Assembly (NCBI GenBank): GCA_000717735.1 | Contig: JOBE01000072.1 | Coordinates: 1-42,305 of the forward strand | Reading direction: 5' to 3' | Length of the DNA stretch: 42,305 nucleotides | DNA from: Streptomyces griseoluteus | Lineage (GTDB): Bacteria > Actinomycetota > Actinomycetes > Streptomycetales > Streptomycetaceae | Shown here: positions 1-9,953 of the stretch, piece by piece | Layout of the letters: every line of letters begins with the position of its first letter | Numbering within the stretch: the stretch's first letter is position 1 | Notes under the pieces: model-generated | Told to the model about the DNA's origin: nothing | Database searches by the model: none | Seen by the model: only the letters and a program-made list of their open reading frames with translations | Position numbers and translations under genes: made by a program

Positions 1-328
1 GGGCCTCCTCGACGGCCTCGGCGGCGGCGGTCTCGACGACCGGCTCCGGGCTCTCCACGGCGGCGGCCGGGGCGGCCTCGGCGACCGGTGCGGTGGCCTT
101 GCGGGTGGCCCGGCGGCGGGTACGCGGGGCGGGCGCGGCCTCGGCCTCGGCCTCGGCGGCCGGGGCGGCCTCGGCTGCGGCCGGTGCGGTCTCGACGACC
201 GTGGGCTCGGCGGATTCGGCGGTCGCGCCCGTCACCGGCGGACCGGCGGGGCGGGAAGCGGCGCGGCGCCTGCGGCGCGGCGGCAGCTTGTCACCGGGGG
301 CATTGGTGTCTTCGTTGGACTCGGGCAT
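1..328 (-). CDS. rne: Ribonuclease E/G family protein, N-terminal part (runs off window)
   Basis: Only the first 109 codons are present; the frame is open to the left edge. The ATG at 328 follows a GGGAG Shine-Dalgarno sequence. The product begins MPESNEDTNAPGDKLPPRRR and continues as a low-complexity Ala/Glu/Pro/Arg-rich stretch with short basic patches such as RTRRRATRK. From memory, actinobacterial RNase E/G proteins of Streptomyces start with this kind of disordered extension before the S1 and catalytic domains, and the gene lies at this position next to the TIGR03936 gene. Those domains are outside the window, so the function (mRNA decay and rRNA processing endonuclease) is inferred from the N-terminal resemblance and synteny. 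A different protein with an Ala/Glu/Pro-rich N-terminus is the alternative. Confidence 0.72.
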   Translation of the reverse strand, partial: MPESNEDTNAPGDKLPPRRRRRAASRPAGPPVTGATAESAEPTVVETAPAAAEAAPAAEAEAEAAPAPRTRRRATRKATAPVAEAAPAAAVESPEPVVETAAAEAVEEA

Positions 329-378
329 GCGGGCGGTTCTCCCGTCACGCTCCCGGGCGCCGCGCCTGGTTCCGGTCC

Positions 379-413
379 GGCGGCACGAATCGCGCCTGTG
401 GCGCGGTGCCGCC
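379..413 (-). promoter_or_regulatory. Two-tier stem-loop in the leader upstream of rne
   Basis: An 8-bp outer stem (379-386 with 406-413, GGCGGCAC/GTGCCGCC) encloses a 5-bp inner stem (392-396 with 400-404, GCGCC/GGCGC) with a 3-nt loop. It lies about 50 nt upstream of the start at 328, within the 236-bp gap 329-564 that separates rne from the upstream gene. It could be the terminator of the upstream gene or a structured 5' leader of rne. No U-run follows. No other feature was seen in this gap. Confidence 0.4.
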
Positions 414-564
414 GTCCGGGGCGCGGGCGCCGCACGGGAGCTCTATGTCTGGCTCGCCGGTTCCGTACGCCCTGTGCGGACGGCCTGGCGAAAGTCTTGT
501 GGTCAGTGCGCGGCCCGACCCAGGTGGCTCCCGAGTACCAGGGCTGCGCTACGACGACCGCTCC

Positions 565-1395
565 CTACGCGGTGCCACCCGGCGCCGTCGCAGAGGCGGT
601 CGCGGCGGCCGTGGTAGATGCGGCCGTGACTGCCTCGCGGTCGGGCGCGAGCGGGTCGGTCACCGTGCCGGACTCCTCGTCGAAGAGCCCCTGCGCCAGC
701 CTGGTCACCGCAGCGGGGACCGGCGGCGCCAGGTCGGCCACGGCTCGGAGACCGGACAGGACGTCGTCGGGTCGCACGGCAGGTGTCACGTGCCGAACAA
801 CCAGGCGCAGTATCGCACAGGCGCTGTCCAGCGGCGCATCACCCTGGGGATCGCCCTGGGGACGAGCTGCCGTCAGCTCGGTGACCGCGGAGCGGGCGTC
901 GAAGGTGCGGACGCCGTTCTTGGTCTTGCGCTGTACTTCCACGGTCTCGGCCGCGAGAAACGCCTCGACGGCCTTCGTCGCGTCCTCGACGGTGACGCCT
1001 TCGAGCCGCAGCTCCCACACGGAGGCGGTGAGCCGGTCGGCGAGGCCCGAGGTCCTGGCCTCGACGGCGTCGGTGATGTCGAGGCCGGCCGGGAGGGACT
1101 CGTCGAGCAGGGCCCGGAGGGTCTCCGGGTCGCGCGTCTCGGTGAGGGCGATCTCCAGGTATTCGGCCTCGGAGCCCGTACCCGTCGGGGCGGCGTTGGC
1201 GTACGACACCTTGGGGTGCGGGGTGAAGCCGGCCGAGTACGCCATGGGCACCTCGGCACGGCGCAGGGCACGCTCGAAAGCGCGCTGGAAGTCACGGTGG
1301 CTGGTGAACCGGAGGCGGCCGCGCTTGGTGTAGCGCAGTCGGATGCGCTGCACCGCCGGTGCGGGCGGCGGGCCTTCGGGCTGTCGCTTGCCCAG
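565..1395 (-). CDS. TIGR03936-family (DUF2344) radical-SAM-associated protein
   Basis: The conserved core begins at VQRIRLRYTKRGRLRFTSHRDF, followed by the family-typical stretch MAYSAGFTPHPKVSYANAAP. In many bacteria this family is fused or adjacent to TIGR03960 radical SAM proteins, and here such a gene lies upstream on the same strand. The biochemical role is unknown. Start choice is unusual. The longest frame starts at a GTG at 1479, but that lies directly against a hairpin. A CTG at 1395 (product then GKRQPEG...) has a clear GAGGAG Shine-Dalgarno 8 nt upstream, and a GTG at 1353 has none. I prefer CTG at 1395. The last 30 residues are Ala/Thr-rich and look disordered. The stop at 565 leaves 236 bp before rne. 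Confidence 0.85.
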   Translation of the reverse strand: MGKRQPEGPPPAPAVQRIRLRYTKRGRLRFTSHRDFQRAFERALRRAEVPMAYSAGFTPHPKVSYANAAPTGTGSEAEYLEIALTETRDPETLRALLDESLPAGLDITDAVEARTSGLADRLTASVWELRLEGVTVEDATKAVEAFLAAETVEVQRKTKNGVRTFDARSAVTELTAARPQGDPQGDAPLDSACAILRLVVRHVTPAVRPDDVLSGLRAVADLAPPVPAAVTRLAQGLFDEESGTVTDPLAPDREAVTAASTTAAATASATAPGGTA

Positions 1396-1479
1396 TGGTT
1401 CTTCTCCTCGGTGCGGGGCGGCGGGGGTGACGCCGTCCACGAGATGTGCGGGTGGCCCCGGGAGTCCCGCCCGGTTCAC

Positions 1480-1495
1480 CCCCGCTTTCGCGGGG
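1480..1495 (-). terminator. Hairpin between the Trp-rich membrane gene and the TIGR03936 gene
   Basis: A perfect 6-bp stem CCCCGC/GCGGGG with a 4-nt loop lies about 85 bp past the stop of the upstream gene. It overlaps the region just before the GTG at 1479, which argues against that codon as the start of the downstream gene. No long U-run is present. Confidence 0.45.
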
Positions 1496-1578
1496 AGATC
1501 TCGGGGGCGGGCGCCGCGCCGGGGACGTTCGTTGTACTACCCAGAGTACGCGCCTGAGCCACCTGCGGTTCCCCGAGG

Positions 1579-2244
1579 TCAGCGGGACGGCCCGCCGAAG
1601 AGGGCGACACGCACCTCCCGGGCGGCGTTGCGGACGGCGCGCGCGACGGCGGCGACGGGCCTCCAGACCCAGGTCCGCAGCCAGTGGCCGACGGGCGTGA
1701 GGATCGCCCGGTACACCCAGGCGAGGGGGCGGCCGATCGCGTGCCAGAGCACCCATCCGATCGCCCGGCCGACGGCCCGCGAGATCTGTCCGGCGATCCG
1801 CCAGGCCCAGGCGAGCGCCGCTCCGATCGCGCGGCCCACGGGGGCGAGGACGTACTGCCAGAGCCAGCGGAGCGGGGTGACGATCAGCAGGTCCACGACC
1901 CACCACAGGGCTCGGCCGACGGGCAGGAGGACCCAGCGCCAGAGCCAGCCGAGCGGGGTGACGATCAGCAGGTCGACGACCCACCACAGGGCTCGGGCGA
2001 CGGGGACGACGACCCATTCCCACAGCCAGCGCAGCGGGATGACGATCAGGTACTCGATCAACCAGCCGAGGGCTCGGCCGATCGGGGCGAGGACCCAGCG
2101 CCACAGCTGCTTCAGGCACCAGACGAGGGCGTCCCAGACCAGCCGGATCGGCAGGACGATGACGAGGGCGATCGCCCGCGCCACTCCGGTGAGACAGCCC
2201 GCGGGCTCGTGCGTGGGCTGCGACCTGGGCATTTCCGTGTTCAT
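1579..2244 (-). CDS. Trp-rich tandem-repeat membrane protein of unknown function
   Basis: A 221-residue product from the ATG at 2244. The frame extends to a GTG at 2298, but that codon lies inside the strong terminator 2259-2296, so a start at 2244, or the ATG four codons later, is more likely. After a short polar N-terminus (MNTEMPRSQPTHEPAG) nearly the whole chain is hydrophobic and rich in Trp, Val, Leu, Arg and Pro. It contains at least three in-register 27-residue repeats of the form IVxPLxWLWxxVxxPVxRAL, best seen at 1871-2110 as an 81-bp DNA repeat. Each unit has two prolines about 11 residues apart and regularly spaced arginines after PV, suggesting stacked membrane-embedded or interfacial helices. 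The last 50 residues turn basic (RPVAAVARAVRNAAREVR). I do not recognise a family. The position beside the rod-complex operon is suggestive only. Confidence 0.75.
   Translation of the reverse strand: MNTEMPRSQPTHEPAGCLTGVARAIALVIVLPIRLVWDALVWCLKQLWRWVLAPIGRALGWLIEYLIVIPLRWLWEWVVVPVARALWWVVDLLIVTPLGWLWRWVLLPVGRALWWVVDLLIVTPLRWLWQYVLAPVGRAIGAALAWAWRIAGQISRAVGRAIGWVLWHAIGRPLAWVYRAILTPVGHWLRTWVWRPVAAVARAVRNAAREVRVALFGGPSR
1871..2113 (-). repeat. 81-bp tandem coding repeats in the Trp-rich membrane gene
   Basis: The block GGGGTGACGATCAGCAGGT (plus strand) occurs at 1874 and 1955, with a variant at 2036, each 81 bp apart. The intervening sequence is also similar (CACCACAGGGCTCGG in two copies). 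The first two units are nearly identical and the third is diverged, which fits internal duplication of a 27-codon module. Confidence 0.8.
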
Positions 2245-2258
2245 GCCGGGAATGACGC

Positions 2259-2296
2259 GACGGCCCGGCAAAGAGTTTCCCCTTTGCCGGGCCGTC
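2259..2296 (-). terminator. Strong terminator after the TIGR03960 gene
   Basis: A perfect 15-bp inverted repeat (GACGGCCCGGCAAAG at 2259-2273 with CTTTGCCGGGCCGTC at 2282-2296) with an 8-nt loop sits 18 bp past the stop at 2314. It separates the mre-to-radical-SAM transcript from the membrane-protein gene. The symmetrical arms could stop transcription in both directions. Confidence 0.9.
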
Positions 2297-2313
2297 ACCA
2301 GAGCGTTACGCGA

Positions 2314-4242
<1,929 letters not shown>

Positions 4243-4294
4243 CTCGAACCTTCGTGAGCTGGCAGGGGGGCGACTCTCAAGCGTACCCCGGTGC

Positions 4295-5839
4295 TCAGCG
4301 GGTCAGTGCCGCCGTGAGGCCCGGGGCCGAGGCCCGGGCCCAGACCTCCGGCAGCTCACGCTCGGCGGCCTCGGCCGCGGCCTCCTCGTGTCCGTACAGA
4401 AGCCCCCAGGTGAAGGCCGATTCGCCGACGCCGTGGGCCAGGAGTCCGAGCTCGCGCACGGCGCCGCGGGCGACGACGGCGTCCTGGTGCTCACCGAGCA
4501 GGGACTGGACCGCCTTCACCCGTTTCGAGAGCCGCTTGGCGGGCTTTCCGAGGGTGGGGCGGGCCGCGTCGGCCGCGTACCGGGCCCGCTTGGCGGCCTT
4601 GCGGGCCTCGTGCAGGGCGAGGTCGCGCTCCTCCCCCGGGTCGAGGGCGAGGGCCCGCTCGACACGGGTGGCGAGACGGCCGTGGTCCTTGCGGACGGCG
4701 CGGGCGAGGACCTTCCCGGGGTCCTTGCCCGCCGCCTTGCGCAGCGGCGGGTCGGCGAGGAGCGCGTCGAGGCCGTCGAGGAGGGAGAGGTAGCGGGCGG
4801 AGTCGAGCGCGGCGAGGGCCTGGTGCCGGGCGCTCCTGCCCCGGGCGGCGTCCCTGCGGCGCAGCCGGGCCTTGACCGGGCCGAGGACGAGGGTGCGCGG
4901 GAGGTCCTCGACGCGGGCGCGCAGCCGCTCGTCCATGACTTCCTGGTCGCGGGCGACGCCGAGCTCCCCGGCGAGCCACTTCAGTTCCTCGCCGAGGGGG
5001 TCGGTGACGTCCCGGTCGAGGACGCGCCGGTACGTCTTGAAGGCGCTGCGCAGCCGGCGGCAGGCGACGCGCAGCTGGTGGACGGCGTCGGGCAGGTCAC
5101 GTCGTACGGCGGGGTCCTGGGTGACGATCGCTTCGATCTGCTCGCGTGCGTAGGCGAGGACGGCGGCTCCGGCGGTGCCCGGCTCCCCCGGGGCGGCCGG
5201 GGCCCTGGGCTCGTCGCCCGTGTCCGCGAGGGCCCTGGCCAGTTTCGACGCGGAGGCCGACGGCTTGATGCCCCTCTTCCTGAGGCGCTTCTCGACGGCG
5301 TCGAGGAGCGCCGGGTCGGTGCCGTTCGCGAGCTCGACCTCGATCTCGGTCCAGGTCGTCTCCGTCTCCGTGTCCTTGTCCCTGCCCTCGCCGGTGCGCT
5401 TCGGCAGCCGTTCGGCGTGGACGGTGTCGACCGACAGTTCGGCGAGGAGGACGCCGTCCGCGTCCATGAGGTGGCGGACGTCCCGTGCGGAGCGGAGCCG
5501 GACGACGGGGACGACCTCGTCGCCGCGGACCCGGGAACGCAGCAGCCCCGCCAGCTCACCCGGCAGGGTGTCGGCCAGCGGGGCCCTGATCTCGTCGCGG
5601 ATTCCGGTGTCTACGGGGAACTTGAGGTGCCAGCCGGCGTCGTCCCCACCGGTGCGGCGGCGGAGGGTCAGTGCGTCGGCGGCGAGGCGCAGGTCGGGCG
5701 TGTCGTAGTAGACGGCGTCAAGTTCCATGACGCCCCGGTCCACGACGGCCGCGACCCCGGGGACCCGTGCGAGGTCCGGTACCGGGGTCTCTCCGGTGGC
5801 TTCGTACTTCCGCTCGATCTCGCGTTTCGTCTCGGCCAT
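4295..5839 (-). CDS. CYTH and CHAD domain-containing protein
   Basis: A 514-residue protein starting MAETKREIERKYEA, where EIERK is the ExExK signature of CYTH (triphosphate tunnel) enzymes. Further tunnel residues appear in LKFPVDTGIRDEIR and LAELSVDTV. The CYTH domain takes about residues 1-210. After a Pro/Ala linker near 230, the C-terminal half is a His/Arg-rich all-helical CHAD domain (DAVHQLRVACRRLRSAFKTY), a family known to bind polyphosphate. The product is expected to act on, or sense, inorganic tri/polyphosphate in the cytoplasm. ATG at 5839 follows GAGGT closely. The start lies 38 bp after the rodA stop, so co-transcription with the elongation genes is likely. A longer open frame upstream is antisense-type shadow of rodA and was not used. 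Confidence 0.93.
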   Translation of the reverse strand: MAETKREIERKYEATGETPVPDLARVPGVAAVVDRGVMELDAVYYDTPDLRLAADALTLRRRTGGDDAGWHLKFPVDTGIRDEIRAPLADTLPGELAGLLRSRVRGDEVVPVVRLRSARDVRHLMDADGVLLAELSVDTVHAERLPKRTGEGRDKDTETETTWTEIEVELANGTDPALLDAVEKRLRKRGIKPSASASKLARALADTGDEPRAPAAPGEPGTAGAAVLAYAREQIEAIVTQDPAVRRDLPDAVHQLRVACRRLRSAFKTYRRVLDRDVTDPLGEELKWLAGELGVARDQEVMDERLRARVEDLPRTLVLGPVKARLRRRDAARGRSARHQALAALDSARYLSLLDGLDALLADPPLRKAAGKDPGKVLARAVRKDHGRLATRVERALALDPGEERDLALHEARKAAKRARYAADAARPTLGKPAKRLSKRVKAVQSLLGEHQDAVVARGAVRELGLLAHGVGESAFTWGLLYGHEEAAAEAAERELPEVWARASAPGLTAALTR

Positions 5840-5877
5840 ACCTCGAATGTAGGCCAAACGACGGTCCCTGGACGGGA

Positions 5878-7077
5878 TCAGGCCGTCATGGGCCGTTGCA
5901 CCCTGATCGACTGGAGCAGCCCGATCGCCACCCAGACCGCGAACATCGACGAGCCGCCGTACGAGACGAACGGCAGGGGCAGACCGGCGACCGGCATGAT
6001 GCCGAGGGTCATGCCGATGTTCTCGAAGGACTGGAAGGCGAACCAGGCGATGATCCCCGCGGCGACGATCGTGCCGTAGAGCTCGGTGGTCTCGCGGGCG
6101 ATGCGGCAGGCGCGCCAGAGGACGACGCCGATGAGGACGAGGATGAGGCCGGCGCCGACGAAGCCGAGCTCCTCCCCCGCGACGGTGAAGATGAAGTCGG
6201 TCTGCTGTTCGGGCACGAACTGGCCGCTGGTCTGGTGGCCCTTGAAGAGGCCCGTGCCGTACAGGCCGCCGGAGCCGATCGCGATGCGCGCCTGGTTGGT
6301 GTTGTAGCCGACGCCCGCCGGGTCGAGCTCGGGGTTGGCGAAGGCGGCGAAGCGGTTGATCTGGTACTCGTCGAGCATGCCGAGCGCGGTGACGAGCACC
6401 GCGCCGCCGACGCCGGCGCCGATCAGACCGAGGACCCAGCGGTTGGAGGCGCCGGACGCGAGCAGGACGCCGAGCACGATGACGGCCATGACCATGACCG
6501 AGCCGAGGTCGGGCATCAGCATGACGATGCCCATGGGCAGGGCGGCGAGGACGAGGGCCTTGGCGACGGTGCGGTGGTCGGGGTGGAGTTGGTCGCCCGC
6601 GTCGACCTTGGCGGCGAGCAGCATCGCCATGATCAGGATGATCGTGATCTTCACGAACTCGCTGGGCTGGAGCGAGAAGCCGCCGCCGATCACGATCCAC
6701 GCGTGGGCGCCGTTGATCGTGGCGCCGAGCGGGGTGAGCACGGCGAGGATGAGCACGATCGAGAGGGTGTAGAGGAACGGCACGGCCCCGCGCAGGGTGC
6801 GGTGGCCGAGCCAGATCGTGCCGGCCATCAGGACGAGACCGATGCCGGTGTTGAGCAGGTGGCGGAAGAGGAAGTAGTACGGGTCGCCCTGGTTGAGCTC
6901 GGTGCGGCCGCGGGTGGCGGACCAGACGAGCAGGGCGCCGAGGAGGGACAGCGTCAGCGCCGACAGGAGGATCGGCCAGTCGAGCCGGCGCAGCACCGAG
7001 TCCCGGGCGGTGAGGCGTGCGACCGGCCCGCGGTCGGGGGCGTAACGGGACACGGAGAAGCTCGTGCGGGTCGTCAT
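5878..7077 (-). CDS. rodA: RodA/FtsW-family SEDS peptidoglycan glycosyltransferase
   Basis: A 399-residue polytopic membrane protein with about ten hydrophobic segments. SEDS-family signatures are visible: PSEFVKITIILIMA, RIAIGSGGLYGTGLFKG, TDFIFTVAGEELGF and PFVSYGGSSMFAVW near the C-terminus. SEDS proteins polymerise glycan strands from lipid II with a partner class B PBP, and here that partner (mrdA) is immediately upstream: its TGA at 7082-7084 and this ATG at 7077 are separated by only 4 nt, implying coupled translation. A 30-residue cytoplasmic N-terminus precedes the first membrane segment. In Streptomyces the corresponding gene (sfr in S. coelicolor, from memory) acts in sporulation wall synthesis. 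Confidence 0.96.
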   Translation of the reverse strand: MTTRTSFSVSRYAPDRGPVARLTARDSVLRRLDWPILLSALTLSLLGALLVWSATRGRTELNQGDPYYFLFRHLLNTGIGLVLMAGTIWLGHRTLRGAVPFLYTLSIVLILAVLTPLGATINGAHAWIVIGGGFSLQPSEFVKITIILIMAMLLAAKVDAGDQLHPDHRTVAKALVLAALPMGIVMLMPDLGSVMVMAVIVLGVLLASGASNRWVLGLIGAGVGGAVLVTALGMLDEYQINRFAAFANPELDPAGVGYNTNQARIAIGSGGLYGTGLFKGHQTSGQFVPEQQTDFIFTVAGEELGFVGAGLILVLIGVVLWRACRIARETTELYGTIVAAGIIAWFAFQSFENIGMTLGIMPVAGLPLPFVSYGGSSMFAVWVAIGLLQSIRVQRPMTA

Positions 7078-7081
7078 CGTG

Positions 7082-9265
7082 TCAGTCCCTCAGGTGGGGA
7101 GGCGGGCCCGCGAGCGGAGGCACGCCGCCGTCGGCGGGGTCGACCAGCTGCGCCTTGGGGTCGTACGGCTTGATGTCGGGGGCGTCGATGGTGCCGTCGG
7201 CGTTGATCTTCGGCAGGGCCTTCTGCGGCTTGGGCAGCAGGGCCCGCTTGAGGTCCTGGTTGCCCGCGTCGTCGAGGCCGTAGAGGGCGTCGTAGATGTT
7301 GCGCACGGCGGGGCCCGAGGCGCCGGAGCCGGTGCCGCCCTGGGAGATCGTCATGACGATCGTGAAGTCGTCGGTGTACGTCGCCAGCCACGAGGTGGTC
7401 TGCTTGCCGTAGACCTGGGCGGTGCCGGTCTTGGCCCGCATCGGGATCTTGTCCTGGGGCCAGCCGCCGAACCGCCAGGCGGCGGTGCCGCCGGGTTCGA
7501 CCACGGAGCGCAGGCCCTTGTCGAGGTCGCGGATCGTCTGGGCGCCGACGGGCAGCTTGCCGTGGGCCGTGGGCTTGATCTCCCGGACCGACTTTCCGTC
7601 CGGGCTGATCACGGCCTTGCCGACGGTGGGGTTGAAGAGGGTGCCGCCGTTGGAGATGGCGGAGTACGCGGTGGCCATCTGGATCGGGGTGACGAGGACG
7701 TCTCCCTGGCCGATGGCGAAGTTGATGCTGTCGTAGGCCTTCAGCTGGTTGCCTTCGAGGCAGCTCTCGTACGCGATCTGCTCGACGTAGCTGCCGCCCT
7801 TCTTGCCCTGCTTGCACCAGGCGTCCTTGTTGGCCTCCCAGAAGTTCTGCTTCCACTGGCGGTCCGGGATGCGGCCCGTGACCTCGTTGGGGAGGTCGAT
7901 GCCGGTCTCGGAGCCGAGGCCGAAGTCGCGGGCGGTCTTGTAGAACCAGTCGTGGGCGCCCGGCTTGGCCTTGAGGCCGCCGTCGCGCTGCCACTCCTGG
8001 TGACCGAGGGCGTAGAAGACGGTGTTGCAGGAGAACTTGAGGGCCTCACCGAGCGTGATGGGGCCGTGGCCCTTGGACTCGAAGTTGGCGAAGCTGCGGC
8101 TGCCGAGGCTGTAGGAGCTGCTGCAGTTGTACTTGTCGTTGAAGTCGTGGCCGGCCCGCACGGCGGCGCTCGCCGACACCACCTTGAAGATGGAGCCCGC
8201 GGGCGCCTGGCCCTGGATCGCCCGGTTGAGCAGGGGGTAGTTGGACCCCTTGCTGGTCATCGCGGCGTAGTCCTTGGCGGAGATGCCGCCGACCCAGGCG
8301 TTGGGGTCGTAGTCGGGCTGGGAGGCCATCGCGACGACACGGCCGGTCTTGGTCTCCATGACGACGACGGCGCCGGCGTCGGCCTCGTACTTGCGTCCGG
8401 TGATCTTGTCGGTCTCGCTCCGTACGAGCTTCATCGCCGCGTTGAGCTCGTACTCGGCGACGGCCTGTACGCGGGCGTCGATGCTGGTGACGAGGGTGGA
8501 GCCGGCGACGCCCGGGTCGGACTTCGTCTGGCCCATGACGCGGCCGAGGTTGTCCACCTCGTAGCGGGTCACGCCCGCCTTGCCGCGCAGCTCCTTGTCG
8601 TACGTGCGCTCGATGCCGGAGCGGCCGACCTGGTCGGAGCGGAGGAACGGCGAGTCGGTGTCCTTGGCCTTCTCGATCTCCCCGTCGGTGACGGGCGAGA
8701 GGTAGCCGAGCACCTGGGCCGTACGGGCCTTGCCGGGCGCGGGGTAGCGGCGGACGGCGGTGGGCTCGGCGGTGATGCCGGGGAAGTCCTCGGAGGCCTC
8801 ACGGATCGTCAGCGCCTGCTGGGTGGTGGCGTCGTCGGTGACCGGGATCGGCTGGTAGGGCGAGCCGTTCCAGCAGGGCTTCGGGGTCTTGGAGTCGCAG
8901 AGCCGGATCTTGTTGATGACCTCGTCGGGCTTCATCTCCAGGACGCCGGCGAGCCGGGTCAGGACGCCCTTGCCCCGGTCCTTCATCTTCATCAGCTCGG
9001 TGCGGGACGCGGAGACCACGAGCCGGGTCTCGTTGTCGGCGAGCGGGACGCCGCGGGCGTCGAGGACGGAGCCGCGCACGGCGGGCTGCACGACCTGCTG
9101 GACGTGGTTGTTCTTCGCCTCGTCCGTGTACTCCTTGCCGTTGCGGATCTGGAGGTACCAGAGCCGGCCCCCCAGGGTCAGCAGCAGCGAGAAGACGAGG
9201 ATCTGGATGACGACGAGCCGGATCTGGACCCGGGGGGTCCGTCCTGTCTCGGGGATGTTGCTCAT
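7082..9265 (-). CDS. mrdA: Penicillin-binding protein 2 (class B transpeptidase)
   Basis: 727 residues. One N-terminal membrane anchor (RLVVIQILVFSLLLTLGGRL) is followed by a PBP dimerisation domain and a transpeptidase domain. The active-site motifs are present: SxxK in PAGSIFKVVSA near residue 352, SxN as SCN in LKFSCNTVFYALG, and KTG in RAKTGTAQVYG near residue 610. It crosslinks peptidoglycan outside the membrane and pairs with RodA, encoded directly downstream. ATG at 9265 has a GAGGGGG ribosome site and starts 19 bp after the mreD stop. The C-terminus is Pro-rich (GGVPPLAGPPPHLRD). Confidence 0.96.
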   Translation of the reverse strand: MSNIPETGRTPRVQIRLVVIQILVFSLLLTLGGRLWYLQIRNGKEYTDEAKNNHVQQVVQPAVRGSVLDARGVPLADNETRLVVSASRTELMKMKDRGKGVLTRLAGVLEMKPDEVINKIRLCDSKTPKPCWNGSPYQPIPVTDDATTQQALTIREASEDFPGITAEPTAVRRYPAPGKARTAQVLGYLSPVTDGEIEKAKDTDSPFLRSDQVGRSGIERTYDKELRGKAGVTRYEVDNLGRVMGQTKSDPGVAGSTLVTSIDARVQAVAEYELNAAMKLVRSETDKITGRKYEADAGAVVVMETKTGRVVAMASQPDYDPNAWVGGISAKDYAAMTSKGSNYPLLNRAIQGQAPAGSIFKVVSASAAVRAGHDFNDKYNCSSSYSLGSRSFANFESKGHGPITLGEALKFSCNTVFYALGHQEWQRDGGLKAKPGAHDWFYKTARDFGLGSETGIDLPNEVTGRIPDRQWKQNFWEANKDAWCKQGKKGGSYVEQIAYESCLEGNQLKAYDSINFAIGQGDVLVTPIQMATAYSAISNGGTLFNPTVGKAVISPDGKSVREIKPTAHGKLPVGAQTIRDLDKGLRSVVEPGGTAAWRFGGWPQDKIPMRAKTGTAQVYGKQTTSWLATYTDDFTIVMTISQGGTGSGASGPAVRNIYDALYGLDDAGNQDLKRALLPKPQKALPKINADGTIDAPDIKPYDPKAQLVDPADGGVPPLAGPPPHLRD

Positions 9266-9284
9266 ACCGCCGGTGCCCCCTCGG

Positions 9285-9953
9285 TCACAGTCGCTTGACT
9301 CCCTTGATGCGTCCGGCCCGTGAGGCGCGGCTCCGGGCGGTCTTCACCCGCAGGCCGCCGCGCTGGGTGCCGATCCGCAGGCCGGTGCCCGACGAGAGCC
9401 AGCCGGAGGCCACGTCGGTGCCGTTGCCCCCGCCGGCGTCGGCGAGCGGGTCGTTCTCCGCTTTGCGGGCCAGCGCCATGATGAGCGGCACCGTGAAGGG
9501 CGCGAGGAGCAGGTCGTAGACGGCGGCCGTGAACAGCAGGAAGCTCAGGCCGACGTGGCGGGTGGCGGTGTCGCCGACGAGGGCGCCCACACCCGCGTAC
9601 AGGAGGGTGGAGCCGACGGCCGCCGCGACGACGACCGCCATGGGGCCGGCGGCGGAGGTCAGCCGGCCGTTCTCCGGCCGGGCCAGGCCGACGAGGTAGC
9701 CGATGACGCACAGCACGAGGGCGTAGCGCCCGGCGGCGTGGTCGGCGGGCGGGGCGAGGTCGGCGAGGAGGCCGGCGCTGAAGCCGATGAGGGAGCCGCT
9801 GACGGGTCCGTAGACGAGGGCGAGGCCGACGACGGTGAGGAGGACCAGGTCGGGGACGGCTCCGGGGAGCTGGAGGCGGGCGAGGACGGAGACCTGGACG
9901 ACCATGGCCACCACGATCAGCGTCGCGGAGAGGAGGATGCGGTTGAACTTCAC
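9285..9953 (-). CDS. mreD: Rod shape-determining protein MreD
   Basis: 222 residues, with about five hydrophobic helices in the first 165 residues, including family-like LQLPGAVPDLVLLTVVGLAL and GLLADLAPPADHAAG. A basic C-terminal tail of about 55 residues ends KTARSRASRAGRIKGVKRL. MreD is an integral membrane component of the elongation/sporulation wall machinery between MreC and the PBP/SEDS pair. The GTG start at 9953 overlaps the mreC stop as GTGA, showing translational coupling. It is somewhat longer than typical MreD (about 160-180 residues) because of the tail. Confidence 0.93.
   Translation of the reverse strand: MKFNRILLSATLIVVAMVVQVSVLARLQLPGAVPDLVLLTVVGLALVYGPVSGSLIGFSAGLLADLAPPADHAAGRYALVLCVIGYLVGLARPENGRLTSAAGPMAVVVAAAVGSTLLYAGVGALVGDTATRHVGLSFLLFTAAVYDLLLAPFTVPLIMALARKAENDPLADAGGGNGTDVASGWLSSGTGLRIGTQRGGLRVKTARSRASRAGRIKGVKRL

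Noticed and set aside
88..1557. Long open frames on the plus strand across the minus-strand genes
   Set aside because: They are low-complexity Arg/Gly/Ala translations with no domains and lack ribosome sites, as usual for antisense frames in very GC-rich DNA.
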